From CAADGU01 sp964467705 (GTDB lineage Bacteria; Chloroflexota; Anaerolineae; Promineifilales; Promineifilaceae), in assembly GCA_964467705.1 (NCBI GenBank), contig CAYXUZ010000007.1, positions 22,908-86,907 of the forward strand: a stretch of 64,000 nucleotides of DNA, written 5' to 3'. Below the pieces are notes generated by a model. The model searched no databases, was not told where the DNA came from, and saw only the letters and a list, made by a program, of their open reading frames with translations. How positions within the stretch are numbered: position 1 is the stretch's first letter; each line of letters starts with the position of its first letter. Made by a program: the position numbers and the translations under genes. Below are positions 15,869 to 25,171 of this stretch, piece after piece.

Positions 15869-17301
15869 TTATGAGCGGCGGAAAGGTACACTCAAAACAC
15901 GCATCCCAGGTCGGGTAGCCTCCAATTCTCCATTATCCTCAAACGACGACGTACTGGTATCAATGGCCGGCAGCCACACGCTAAACGTACTGCCCACCCC
16001 AATCTCACTCGTCGCCGCAATGCGCCCCCCATGCGCCTGGGCAATCCAGCGTGCAATAGACAATCCTAAACCAGATCCACCGTGCTGGCGCGTGCGTGCC
16101 TTATCCACCCGGTAAAACCGTTCAAAGATATAAGGTAAATCTTGCGGCGGAATGCCGATTCCCGTATCACTGACCTCAATACACGCCCACCCTTCCTTTT
16201 GGTAAAGGCCGAGCGAAACCTGCCCCCCGGCGGGCGTGTACTTAATGGCATTACCGACCAGATCCCCCATCACACATACCTGGTCAATTTCCTTCATCTG
16301 CACAGTCACTGTTTTATCAATTAAACTGACCTGCCGATACACCTCAAAGAACAGACCATCCAACTCGATCTTTTTCCGTTCCAGCGGCAGACTGCCTGCG
16401 TCAGCTCGTGCCAGTAGCAGTAAATCACCTACCAGCCGTGTCATCCGCTCTGCCTCTTCCTGAATGATCTGCAACGATTCTTCATCCACTCCCCCATGCG
16501 GCGCATCAAGTCTACATTGCCACGAATGGTGGTCAACGGGGTGCGCAATTCATGGGACACATCGGCCAAAAGCCTCTGCTGCGTCTGAAATAAACTTTCT
16601 AGCCTTTCCAATAGTTGGTTGAAGGAACGTGCCAATATGCCCACTTCGTCCGAGCGTTCTGTATAAGGAACCCGGCGGCTCAGGTCGTCGGCGTTGGTTA
16701 TTTGCCGGGCAACGTTGGCAATATCTTCTAATGGTTTGAATGAACTAGGCGTAAACAGCACAGATGAAAAGAGAGAGGCTGTAGCGCCGGCAAACCCCAC
16801 AAACAAGGCCAATACCAAAACCCGGCTAAGGTTTTCGTAGGCGTCAAACAGGCGGGCAACCTGCACATACCCAATTTGTTCAGGCTGGCCGGAACTGTAG
16901 TCATAAAAAGGTACTGTGATTACCCGCAACGAAACATCTTCATGCATGACATCATGGTACAACTGGTCAGCATCAGTTAATCCATCCGGGTCGAGTAGCC
17001 CTTGAAAACTAAAAAGGTTATTTGATCTGATACTTTTCTCGCCTTTCAAATCGGTAATGATAAAAAAGGTGGAGGCTGTTTCCAATGATGAGAGTTGGGA
17101 ATCAATGGCAATCGTTAACGTTCCATCTGGCATACGGCCTACGTCCCAACGCTGAATTTCAGAAGCCAGGGTTGCCAGACTGGCATCTACTTCGGCACGG
17201 AGACGGCTCAGTGGCAGATAGTACACAATGATGGCGAAGACCATGAAGGCCACGGTGAATATCGTTGTGTAGATAGCAAATAGACGGTTTTGAATGGACA
17301 A
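15869..17301 (-). pseudogene. Sensor histidine kinase, frameshifted and with N-box deletion
   Basis: The first part (16441-17301) encodes a membrane helix, an extracytoplasmic sensor, a second helix, HAMP and the H-box ADVSHELRTPLTT (His250). The second (15869-16489) encodes the dimerisation helix end and ATPase domain with SDTGIGIPPQDL and GGSGLGLSIARW. One missing base in a run of five C (plus strand 16491-16495) separates them; a sixth would restore RMGGVDEES. In addition the N-box reads VMGDLVGNAIKYTP, lacking about a dozen residues expected between GD and LVGNA (near 16264). The regulator lies 2 bp upstream, so this is its kinase, either truly decayed or affected by sequence error. Confidence 0.85.
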
Positions 17302-17303
17302 GT

Positions 17304-17981
17304 TTATGATTCTTCTCGAAGGACGTAGCCAATGCCGCGCACGGTGTGGATGAGGCGCGATTGGCCGCCTTCCTCAGTTTTTTGGCGGAGGTAACGCACA
17401 TACACTTCGATGATGTTACTTTCGCCGCCAAAGTCGTAGTTCCAGACACGGTCAAAGATGAGGTCGCGGGTGAGTACCTGACGGGGGTTGCGCATGAACA
17501 ATTCCAGTAGTTCGTACTCTTTGGCGGTCAGGTCAAAGATGCGACCGCCGCGCCGTCCCTGGCGTGTGCCGGTGTCTAGTTCCAGGTCGGCAAAGCGGTA
17601 GACCTGGGGTTGGGCGGGGGCGGTGCGGCGCAGCAGGGCGCGCAAGCGGGCCATCAGTTCATCGAAGGCGAAGGGTTTCACCAGGTAGTCGTCAGCGCCG
17701 GCATCCAGGCCAACTACGCGGTCTTCGATGGTTTCTTTGGCGGTGAGCATGAGGATGGGCACTTCGCTGACGGCACGCAGGCGGCGGCAGACTTCCAGGC
17801 CATCCATGCCGGGCAGCATGATGTCCAGCAGAACCAGGTCGGGTGGGTTTTCGCGGGCGAGTTCTAAGCCGGTGGGACCGTCTACGGCCGTATCCACCCG
17901 ATACCCCTCATAAGTTAAACCACGTTGTAAAAATTGGCGGATTCGTTCTTCATCTTCGATTACTAAAATTCTAGTTGTCAT
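17304..17981 (-). CDS. OmpR/PhoB-family response regulator
   Basis: 225 residues. The receiver domain has the acidic pair Glu9-Asp10, phospho-acceptor Asp53 (LLDIMLPG) and Lys102 (VKPF). The C-terminal winged helix (TAKEYELLELFMRNPRQVLTR, IIEVYVRYLRQK, TVRGIGYVLRE) is typical of OmpR regulators. It is the first gene of the two-component operon, with the kinase start 2 bp past its stop. The short upstream gap contains CTCTCAATCTC tandem units (18028-18060) facing the PAP2 gene. Targets are unknown. Confidence 0.93.
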   Translation of the reverse strand: MTTRILVIEDEERIRQFLQRGLTYEGYRVDTAVDGPTGLELARENPPDLVLLDIMLPGMDGLEVCRRLRAVSEVPILMLTAKETIEDRVVGLDAGADDYLVKPFAFDELMARLRALLRRTAPAQPQVYRFADLELDTGTRQGRRGGRIFDLTAKEYELLELFMRNPRQVLTRDLIFDRVWNYDFGGESNIIEVYVRYLRQKTEEGGQSRLIHTVRGIGYVLREES

Positions 17982-18202
17982 TAGTTTCCCTCCTATGGAA
18001 AGTTAGTGTGAGATTGGATATTAGAAGGCAATCTCTCAATCTCTCAATCTCTCAATCTCATCTTTTCAAAGGGATTATAGTATGCTGCCCCTCAGTTGCA
18101 ACGGCCGTTTGCCACTTTCTCACTTGCCGCGTTACAATCTGAAACAGGAAGAGACGGGGGAACGGTTGGGAGTGCTGGCATTTGCCAACGAAGGAGGAAG
18201 TG

Positions 18203-19219
18203 ATGGATCAGACATGGCAGCAAGCCTGGGATTTAGGGTTGACCTTTATTGCCTGGCTGCAAACAACGTACCCACAACTTGAAGGGTTTTTCTTGTTTAT
18301 TACCGATTTGGGGCGGGAAGAGTTTTATCTGCTGGTTTTTCCTCTTATTTTTTGGTGCATCCATAAGCAGTTGGGTAAACAACTGGGTTATCTGTTCCTG
18401 TTTACCGTGTTTGTGAATGCCATAGGTAAACAACTATTTCGCGGGCCACGGCCGTTTTGGGTAGATGCCTCGGTTGGTCTGGACACCCGCGAGGAAGGGT
18501 ATGGCATTCCCAGCGGGCATACCCAAAATGCAACGGTCTTCTACTTCTTTTTGGCCGCCTGGATTGGCCGTAACTGGTTTTGGGCGCTGGCAGTTTTGAT
18601 GGTCTTTCTGATGGCGCTCAGTCGTATTTATTTGGGAGCGCATTTCGTTCACGATACGATTGGCGGGTTTTTGCTGGCGGCGCTGACGCTGGTTGGTTTT
18701 GCTATCGTGAACCGGCGATGGGGCGGTGGTTTTAGCAAGCGTATTCTAGGGCAGCGGCTGCTGGTGGTGATTCTCATTCCTTTGTTGATGGGGCTGATTT
18801 TCATTGTCATCCGTTTGTTGATTGGTGCGCCGGACACGGCCGTGCCCTGGGCAAGTTATATCCCCGATGCTGAACGCAGCAGCATTGATGCCGCCGCGCA
18901 AGCGTTTGGCGTTTTATTGGGTTTTGGCGTGGGGGTGGTGTTAGAAAGCAGCCGCGTACGTTTTCGTTCTGATGGTATTATCTGGAAACGGGTTATCCGC
19001 TATCTCATTGGCATTGTGGTTTTGGTGGCGATTTGGGCCGGGCTGGATCAAATTTTCCCGGAAGACCCGCTGGCGGTAGCCATTCCCTTCCGCATTGTGC
19101 GCTATTTCCTGGTGGTGATCTGGGCGGCGTATTATGCGCCCTGGCTCTTTGTCAAACTGGGATTGGCCGAGGCTGATCCGGCGCCGGTGATTGATGTTTC
19201 GCTCAGGAATGGAAAGTAG
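18203..19219 (+). CDS. PAP2-family membrane phosphatase
   Basis: The start at 18203 (MDQTWQQAWD) is chosen for GGAGGAAG 5 bases upstream. It is a polytopic membrane protein with all three PAP2 motifs: KQLFRGPRP, PSGHTQ and SRIYLGAHFVHD, the last two carrying the catalytic histidines. These enzymes dephosphorylate lipid phosphates such as undecaprenyl pyrophosphate or phosphatidic acid. The C-terminal half adds several more helices beyond the PAP2 core, so it is longer than simple PAP2 proteins. The substrate cannot be determined. It appears monocistronic and ends in a shared hairpin with the convergent gene. Confidence 0.87.
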   Translation: MDQTWQQAWDLGLTFIAWLQTTYPQLEGFFLFITDLGREEFYLLVFPLIFWCIHKQLGKQLGYLFLFTVFVNAIGKQLFRGPRPFWVDASVGLDTREEGYGIPSGHTQNATVFYFFLAAWIGRNWFWALAVLMVFLMALSRIYLGAHFVHDTIGGFLLAALTLVGFAIVNRRWGGGFSKRILGQRLLVVILIPLLMGLIFIVIRLLIGAPDTAVPWASYIPDAERSSIDAAAQAFGVLLGFGVGVVLESSRVRFRSDGIIWKRVIRYLIGIVVLVAIWAGLDQIFPEDPLAVAIPFRIVRYFLVVIWAAYYAPWLFVKLGLAEADPAPVIDVSLRNGK

Positions 19220-19244
19220 CGGCTGGCACAGTTACCAGCCGCTA
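19217..19244. terminator. Bidirectional hairpin between convergent genes
   Basis: TAGCGGCTGG (19217-19226) and CCAGCCGCTA (19235-19244) are exact complements. The PAP2 stop codon lies at the start of the stem, and the convergent gene stops at 19252. The T-run is weak. Confidence 0.65.
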
Positions 19245-19251
19245 TGTTTGG

Positions 19252-21003
19252 TCACGGCCGTAGCACCATCGGCAAGTAGATAAACTGGTTAGTGGGCATG
19301 ACCGCTACCGTATCTGTCAGGGCAGGGGAGCCATCCACCATCGCCGTCAGCGTGACGTTGTAAAGAACAAAATTGGTCAGGCCAGTTAATGTGTAGGTGC
19401 GGGCCGCTGCCGGGATGTCGATGATGGGTGACGGTTCATCCCCGGCCGGGCCATCGTAGCTGATTTGCCAGGTGGCGGTGGGTGGCAGGGTGGCATCTAC
19501 CTGCCAGGTGACGTAGATAGTCTCGTTGCCGGGGCTGCCGCTCAGTTGTAAAGCGGGCACAAACTCATAAGCGCCGATGTCGGGCTGGCTACGGCCGTTG
19601 CCCAAAATATCCTCACCCGGCGCATTGCCCGCGTCGGCCGTGTTCACCGCCGGGCTGTTCGCCGGAATCACCCCATACGTCAGCACCAGCCGCTCAAACG
19701 CCTCCCCAATTGTCGCCGAACCATCGGCAAATTGTACCCCTGTCCACACCGGCAACACGAGGCCACTCTGTCCCGGTAGTAGGGGATCATCCACAACCCT
19801 GGCCGTGTCGTCCGTATAATTGACCAGTTCATTGCCATCTTCAGGAACAGGCTGGCCGCCGTTCCAATAAAGATTATTGTGCAGCGTGAACGAGAGTGTG
19901 TCGCCGAGAGGCGTATCGGAGAAGTCGTTGCTGCCGCCACCATCGGACCCCATTGTGCCGGTGGGGTCGGCCCAGATATTGTTGTAAAAGTGGATGTTCT
20001 CGTTGGGCGGATTGCTGCCTTCGGTGTTCAGGCGCATGGCAAAGGCCAGCGCGGGCAGGTCACCGACAATGGTATTGTGGCGAAAGGTGATATTGTTGCC
20101 CCCTTTCACGCCAAAGGCCGCCCGTATCACGTTGTCACTGTTGCCCAACATCAGGTTGTTTTCCACCAGCACGTCCTGAGCTTCAAAGTAGGGGTTGCCA
20201 TCTTCACCCACCAGCACAAAATTACTGCCGCTGGAACCTTGCCAGTTCAGGAACACATTGCGGCGCACGGTAATGCGGTGGCTGCCGATGTTGCTGTCGT
20301 CGTCGCCATTGCTGTCTTTGATGACGATGTAGCTGCCGGTGTCATTGTTGTTGGGGGATTGATTGTTGAAGAAGATATTGTCTTGCACGACGACATCGGT
20401 GACGCTGTTGATGTCTATGTGTTCGTCGGAGCCGGTCTGGTTGTAGAAGATGTTGCCTTCGACGGTGATTTGCCCCGCGCCGTTGTTGATTTTGAGGATG
20501 TCGTTATTGGCGCTGTCGTGCAAGATGTTGTTGCGCAGGACGATGCGGCTGACGTAATCGCTGCCGCCAGGTTCACCGATCAGGTCTTGAATCTGGATGA
20601 CGAGCGCCCCGGCCCCTGGCCCATCGTGGGCAATGTCGAATCCTTCCAGGGTAATGCCCTGGCCGTAATAACAGATGACGACGGCCGCATTGTAGCGCAG
20701 CCGGGCCTGATAGGGGATTTCTGAGCGCACGGTGACGCCGTTGGCGAAGGTGCCGCGCAGATTGACACGGCCGTAATACTCCCCCGGCCTCACCAATATC
20801 GTGCTGCTATCGGGCACATTGTCCAGAGCATGGGTGATGGTGGCCCAGGGATCGCCTATCGAGCCATCCCCATTGTCATCATCACCATCAGTCGCCACAT
20901 AGTAAACGCCGCCTTGTGGCTGGTGGGGTTCGGCAACGGCCGTTGTCCCCATCACTACACCCCACAAGAGGAGAAACAGAGGTAGAATCAGCCATTGTTT
21001 CAT
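19252..21003 (-). CDS. Secreted right-handed beta-helix protein with Fn3-like tail
   Basis: The start MKQWLILPLFLLLWG (21003) gives a clear signal peptide. The frame is open to 21057, but that adds a non-signal N-terminus. After YYVATDGDDDNGDGSIGDPWATI, a DUF1565-type opening, the bulk is a parallel beta helix with repeated NNIxH/NNxxYxN turns (about 80-430), usual in polysaccharide lyases and surface adhesins. It continues with a segment typical of these proteins (GRSQPDIGAYE), an Fn3-like domain and the terminal IYLPMVLRP. The same kind of C-terminus closes the next gene. It probably acts outside the cell on or with polysaccharide. No catalytic residues are assignable. Confidence 0.8.
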   Translation of the reverse strand: MKQWLILPLFLLLWGVVMGTTAVAEPHQPQGGVYYVATDGDDDNGDGSIGDPWATITHALDNVPDSSTILVRPGEYYGRVNLRGTFANGVTVRSEIPYQARLRYNAAVVICYYGQGITLEGFDIAHDGPGAGALVIQIQDLIGEPGGSDYVSRIVLRNNILHDSANNDILKINNGAGQITVEGNIFYNQTGSDEHIDINSVTDVVVQDNIFFNNQSPNNNDTGSYIVIKDSNGDDDSNIGSHRITVRRNVFLNWQGSSGSNFVLVGEDGNPYFEAQDVLVENNLMLGNSDNVIRAAFGVKGGNNITFRHNTIVGDLPALAFAMRLNTEGSNPPNENIHFYNNIWADPTGTMGSDGGGSNDFSDTPLGDTLSFTLHNNLYWNGGQPVPEDGNELVNYTDDTARVVDDPLLPGQSGLVLPVWTGVQFADGSATIGEAFERLVLTYGVIPANSPAVNTADAGNAPGEDILGNGRSQPDIGAYEFVPALQLSGSPGNETIYVTWQVDATLPPTATWQISYDGPAGDEPSPIIDIPAAARTYTLTGLTNFVLYNVTLTAMVDGSPALTDTVAVMPTNQFIYLPMVLRP

Positions 21004-21026
21004 CGTGTTCTCACTTCCTCTTTCCC

Positions 21027-21108
21027 CTGGGAATGAATTCCCAGGCTGATATAACAAGTGTGCTGAAGCACACTGAGGGCGATCTCTATCAGTCTGCTTC
21101 AGCAGACT
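21027..21108. repeat. Three consecutive short hairpins
   Basis: CCTGGGAATGAATTCCCAGG (21027-21046), a GTGTGCTGAAGCACAC stem (about 21058-21073) and AGTCTGCTTCAGCAGACT (21091-21108) follow one another between two secreted-protein genes. A fourth, related to the 8215 element, is near 21157-21186. Confidence 0.7.
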
Positions 21109-21186
21109 TTGTGTAATAGACGCCGAATTTCATTCGATGGCAGCCTTTTGGGAAATTGGTCCAATCTCCCAGATTGAACCAATCTG

Positions 21187-23160
21187 TCATGGTCTGCGTA
21201 TGACGGGCAAGTAGACCGATTGCCCGTTGGCGATGACCAATGTTTGCAAGGTGCGGATATTGCCCTCGCCATCGTTGATTGTCACCGTGCCCACAATGGC
21301 TTGTGGCTCAGTCACATCTCCATTCACCGCCACCGTATAGCGGATGATGACCGGCGTCTGGCTGGAAACAGCCCCGCCCCATGTCACCTGCCCGGCATTG
21401 TACACGGCCGTGCCCGAAGTCGCGCTCAATCCTCCGGTGTAGGTCGTATCTACTGGAATCGTGCTGGTGATGTTCACACTATACAACGTAGGGCCGCTGT
21501 TTTGCAGCCGAATGGTGTAAGTCACGGTATCGCCAGCCGCAGGGGCCGTGGGGGCGGCGCTGACAATGGAGTTTTGCAGATTGCCCACCAGCAAAGAGCC
21601 ACTGCGCTGATAGTTCCAACGTCCCGTGCCCCACAAGATGCGGGCGTCGGCCGTGCCCGGCAAATCATAGGCCACCACCCCAGAACGCACCGTATTCAGC
21701 ACCACTTCCATGTCCGGGTCGGCGTCAATATTGGCAATGGTGGGTGCGCCTAATGCACCGTTGTAGTTGGGATTGCCAGAGGCGGGCGGCAAATCAATCT
21801 CGTGGATGACCTGCCCCTGGTAATTCAAAATGTGCAGCTTGCCGGTGTAATTGCCGCTCTTTTGTGGCCAGGAAGCAAAAATTACTTCCGCAAACCCATC
21901 GTTGTCCAGGTCGGCCACAATTGGCTCGGAAGCAAAGCGGATGCCGGGGCCGGTGGCGGTGACATTGTAGGGCCAGTTGTGATGCTCGGTTTTGTCCAAC
22001 CAGTAGGCGTGCAGACGGCCGTCATAGGAGGGGAAGAGGATTTCGGCACGGCCGTCGCCGTCCAAATCAGCCACCACCGGGTTGGGCAGCGCACTTTCAA
22101 TCACATTGTAATCTTCGCTCAATGGTGCGCCTGTATCCACCGGCACCACCCGCCAATCAAACCCATCCTCATTAAAGCGGCTGCGGTCGGCATTAAAGAT
22201 GTACACGCCAATGTAGCGACTGGGCGGATAACCGGCATGGCAATCATATACATTGCCCGTCACCACCACCTCATTCACCCCATCCCCATTCACATCGGCA
22301 ATCACCGCCGGGCCATCGGCAAAATTCGTGCGGTAGCTTTCCGCACGTACCCCATTGCACTCCCCCCAACCGCGCAGTTCCACCTCCAGACTTTCCCAGA
22401 TGCCCACCTTGCCCCAACCGTCGCCGCCATAGATCGGGTTGGCCGGAATCTGCGTCCCGTTGGCTTCATAGGCGTTGATATAATGCACATCGGAGGGCAC
22501 AACCAGTTCACCTAACCCGTCACCGTCCAGGTCGCCGATGGCGGCGTTATCGTTATAAATACCCCAGCCGTAGCCACTTTCATTGTTAAGTTGGGGCCAG
22601 CCGTGTCGTAGACTGCCGTCGTGTTCGTAGACGTAAGTGTTGAGTTCATCACCTGTTGCTGTGACTACCAATTCCAGCGAACCATCAGCGTCCAGGTCAT
22701 AGGCGGAGAGGCCGCGCAGTTCGTTTGTTTCCGGGCGGCGGTTCCACACTTCGTTGCCCAGGTGGTCATAGACAGTCAGATAACCACTGCCTTGCGCGAC
22801 CACTACTTCCAGGTCGCCGTTGTCGTCCATGTCGGCCACGACCACACCCGGCCAGGTACGGTCGCCGGGTGGGTTAACCTCCCACTGAATGGTTCCATTT
22901 TCACCGTTGAGGGCATAAAGGGAGTAGGGAGAGGCGATGACTTCCGGTGTACCATCGTTGTCCAGGTCGGCGACGGCCGGGGAGGAGTACCAGCCTGTCT
23001 CACACCAGATGTCCTCACAGCCGCCTAACTGCCACTTGAGGACGGGCGCAGCAATGCCGCCGGCAGCAACGGAAGGCATATCAGCGCGGCTCCACCTTTG
23101 CATCCCGATGATTAGCCCCCCTACCACCAGTATCACAAACAAAAATTGTCGTTTCATCAT
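21187..23160 (-). CDS. Secreted FG-GAP/VCBS-repeat protein with DUF11 and YLP C-terminus
   Basis: The start is at 23160 (MMKRQFLFVILVVGG), with GAGGAGA 5 bases upstream. A signal peptide is followed by repeated calcium-binding beta-propeller blades of FG-GAP/VCBS type (VADLDNDGTPEVI, VADMDDNGDLEVVV, IGDLDGDGLGELVV, IADVNGDGVNEVVV, VADLDGDGRAEILF). Then comes a DUF11-like beta sandwich (AGDTVTYTIRLQNSGP) and the terminal VYLPVIRRP. Such proteins are surface exposed and bind ligands or substrates. The match of its C-terminus with the preceding beta-helix protein suggests common sorting. The blades contain many GTCGTC-type repeats. Confidence 0.85.
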   Translation of the reverse strand: MMKRQFLFVILVVGGLIIGMQRWSRADMPSVAAGGIAAPVLKWQLGGCEDIWCETGWYSSPAVADLDNDGTPEVIASPYSLYALNGENGTIQWEVNPPGDRTWPGVVVADMDDNGDLEVVVAQGSGYLTVYDHLGNEVWNRRPETNELRGLSAYDLDADGSLELVVTATGDELNTYVYEHDGSLRHGWPQLNNESGYGWGIYNDNAAIGDLDGDGLGELVVPSDVHYINAYEANGTQIPANPIYGGDGWGKVGIWESLEVELRGWGECNGVRAESYRTNFADGPAVIADVNGDGVNEVVVTGNVYDCHAGYPPSRYIGVYIFNADRSRFNEDGFDWRVVPVDTGAPLSEDYNVIESALPNPVVADLDGDGRAEILFPSYDGRLHAYWLDKTEHHNWPYNVTATGPGIRFASEPIVADLDNDGFAEVIFASWPQKSGNYTGKLHILNYQGQVIHEIDLPPASGNPNYNGALGAPTIANIDADPDMEVVLNTVRSGVVAYDLPGTADARILWGTGRWNYQRSGSLLVGNLQNSIVSAAPTAPAAGDTVTYTIRLQNSGPTLYSVNITSTIPVDTTYTGGLSATSGTAVYNAGQVTWGGAVSSQTPVIIRYTVAVNGDVTEPQAIVGTVTINDGEGNIRTLQTLVIANGQSVYLPVIRRP

Positions 23161-23528
23161 CGTTCTCCTCGTAAATAAACCTCCCGGAGGTTGTCGCCTC
23201 AACGTTACGCCACTCTGAAAACCTCCGGGAGGTTAGATTTTCGCCTACTACGAACGGATGGTAAACAGACGGCCGTACCCCTGTCTGTAGCCCAAACCGG
23301 CTATGACTGGCTGCCAGAGACATCCGATTTCTTTGAGAAATCGGATGTCTGCCCAAAGCGAACAGTTCGTCAGCGGTTCGTGCCGGGTAGGAAACGCACA
23401 CGATTACGGTATAATCGGAGGGGTTCAAGTGGTCAAGTATTCAGGTGTTCACGTAAACACTTGAACACCTGAACACACAAACACACAAACACTAAAACAC
23501 AAAGACACAACAAAACGGAGAGTTGTAA
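23161..23528. other. Divergent intergenic region packed with hairpins
   Basis: No gene is seen. The region contains AACCTCCCGGAGGTT (23178-23192) and AACCTCCGGGAGGTT (23220-23234), a half copy of the TCGCCTACTACGAACG element (23241-23256), the 14 bp stem at 23318-23350, and a run of AACACCTGAACAC units from about 23425 to 23510 ending just before the lpdA ribosome-binding site. Confidence 0.6.
23318..23350. repeat. ACATCCGATTTC hairpin, copy 1
   Basis: AGACATCCGATTTC (23318-23331) and GAAATCGGATGTCT (23337-23350) pair perfectly around a 5-base loop. The same stem recurs at 25117, 27312 and, with compensating changes, at 33451. Confidence 0.8.
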
Positions 23529-24920
23529 ATGGCGAATCAATATGATGTGGTAGTGCTGGGGGCGGGGCCGGGCGGTTATGTGGCGGCCATTCGCGCAGCC
23601 CAGTTAGGCTTGAAAGCGGCCGTTGTGGAGCGGGAATATTGGGGCGGCGTCTGCCTGAATGTGGGCTGCATCCCCTCCAAGGCGCTGCTGAAAAATGCGG
23701 AAATAGCGCACACCTTACAGCATCGCGGCAAAGAGTTTGGTTTTAGTTTTGATAATCTGTCGCTGGATTACGCCGCCGCTTTCAAACGCAGCCGCCAGGT
23801 GTCTGAGCGATTGGTGAAGGGTGTCGGCTTCTTGATGAAGAAAAACAAAATTGACACCTTCGACGGTACGGGGCAGTTAACCGGGGCCAATTCGCTGAAA
23901 GTGACGCTGAACAGTGGCGGCACGACCAATCTGGAAGCCAAAAACATCATCATCGCTACCGGGGCACGGCCGCGCAGCCTGCCCGGTGTACAGTTTGACG
24001 GCCAGCGCATCATCTCCTACAAAGAAGCCATTCTCACCGACAACCCGCCCCAGAAGTTTGTCATTATTGGCGGCGGGGTGATTGGGGTGGAGTTTGCCTA
24101 TATGTGGGCCAACTATGGCGTGGATGTGACGATTGTGGAGATGATGGGCCACCTGCTGCCGCAGGAAGAGCCGGAAGTGAGCGATGTGTTGGAGAAGGCG
24201 TATAAGAAGTTGGGGGTGAAGTTGTTGCTGAACACGGCCGTGAAAAGCATCCAATCCACCGACAAGGGCGCACAGGTTGCCCTGCCCGACGGCAGCACAT
24301 TGGAAGCCGATCAGGTGATGTTAGCCATCAACTTCCAGCCCAACGTGGAAAATATCGGCCTGGAAAAGGCGGGCATCAAGCTAACTGAACGCGGCGCGAT
24401 TGCCATTGACGAGCATATGCGCACCAACGTGCCCAATATCTACGCCATTGGCGACGTAGCCACCGAATACCGGCTGGCACATATTGCCTCGGCCATGGGT
24501 ATGGTGGCAGCGGAAACGATAGCCGGCGTGCATACCCAATCGCTCGACTTCCGCATGATGCCCCGCGCCACTTACTGCGTGCCTCAGGTTGCCAGCTTTG
24601 GTTACACGGAAGCGCAGGCCAAAGAAGCCGGGTATGAGGTGAAGGTGGGGCAGTTCCCCTTCCAACCGAACGGTAAGGCGTTGGGGCTGGGTGAGAAGGA
24701 AGGGTTTATCAAGATTATTGCCGATGCCCGCTACGGCGAGATATTGGGGGCGCACATGGTGGGGCCGGATGTGACGGAACTGCTGCCGGAACTGACGTTA
24801 GCGCACAATGCGGAGCTGACGGCCGAGGAAATTGCCCGCAACGTCCATGCCCATCCCACGCTGAGCGAGGCGCTGATGGAAGCGGCGCACAACGTAGAGG
24901 GGCAGGCGATTCATATGTAG
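23529..24920 (+). CDS. lpdA: Dihydrolipoyl dehydrogenase
   Basis: 463 residues, full family length. FAD-binding GAGPGGYVAAIRAAQLG, the redox disulfide Cys42/Cys47 in GGVCLNVGCIPSK, the NAD-binding GGGVIGVEFAYMW, the second FAD motif IYAIGDVA, and the C-terminal active-site His442/Glu447 in HAHPTLSEA are all present. It reoxidises dihydrolipoamide of 2-oxo-acid dehydrogenase or glycine cleavage complexes using NAD. No E1 or E2 genes are adjacent, so its complex cannot be named from context. The upstream 100 bp consists of AACACC-type tandem units, and the gene starts shortly after them with GGAG. Confidence 0.93.
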   Translation: MANQYDVVVLGAGPGGYVAAIRAAQLGLKAAVVEREYWGGVCLNVGCIPSKALLKNAEIAHTLQHRGKEFGFSFDNLSLDYAAAFKRSRQVSERLVKGVGFLMKKNKIDTFDGTGQLTGANSLKVTLNSGGTTNLEAKNIIIATGARPRSLPGVQFDGQRIISYKEAILTDNPPQKFVIIGGGVIGVEFAYMWANYGVDVTIVEMMGHLLPQEEPEVSDVLEKAYKKLGVKLLLNTAVKSIQSTDKGAQVALPDGSTLEADQVMLAINFQPNVENIGLEKAGIKLTERGAIAIDEHMRTNVPNIYAIGDVATEYRLAHIASAMGMVAAETIAGVHTQSLDFRMMPRATYCVPQVASFGYTEAQAKEAGYEVKVGQFPFQPNGKALGLGEKEGFIKIIADARYGEILGAHMVGPDVTELLPELTLAHNAELTAEEIARNVHAHPTLSEALMEAAHNVEGQAIHM

Positions 24921-24951
24921 TACAATGTCAACAACGTGATCCGAACTTTCC

Positions 24952-25043
24952 CATGTCATTCCGAGGAGTCTTCGACGAGGAATCCCGCCCACTATTATAG
25001 GAGAGGGATTCCTCGCTCCGCAGACTCCGCTCGGAATGACATG
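24952..25043. repeat. 92-bp imperfect palindrome, TCATTCCGAG family, copy 1
   Basis: CATGTCATTCCGAG (24952-24965) pairs with CTCGGAATGACATG (25030-25043). Inner arms GAGTCT/AGACTC and GAGGAATCCC/GGGATTCCTC also pair. A second copy is at 60700-60790. Confidence 0.85.
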
Positions 25044-25116
25044 CAAAGTGTTAAAGTTAAGAAGACTTGTTTGACGGTGTATGTAGTCGTCATCCGTAAG
25101 CTGAAGTCTGTTATTC

Positions 25117-25166
25117 AAGACATCCGATTTCACAAGCAATCTTTGGTTGCCGAAATCGGATGTCTT
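25117..25166. repeat. ACATCCGATTTC hairpin, copy 2
   Basis: AAGACATCCGATTTC (25117-25131) pairs with 25152-25166. The 20-base loop is longer than in the other copies. It lies just downstream of the minus-strand ygfZ stop and after lpdA, so it may terminate both. Confidence 0.75.
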
Positions 25167-25171
25167 TTGGT

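Noticed and set aside
16485..16500. Programmed frameshift in the histidine kinase
   Set aside because: A C-run alone is no slip site with stimulator, and the second lesion in the N-box points to decay or error.
19879..20724. 281-residue open frame antisense to the beta-helix gene
   Set aside because: Val/Ala-rich composition with no domain pattern, fully inside a strongly supported gene on the other strand.
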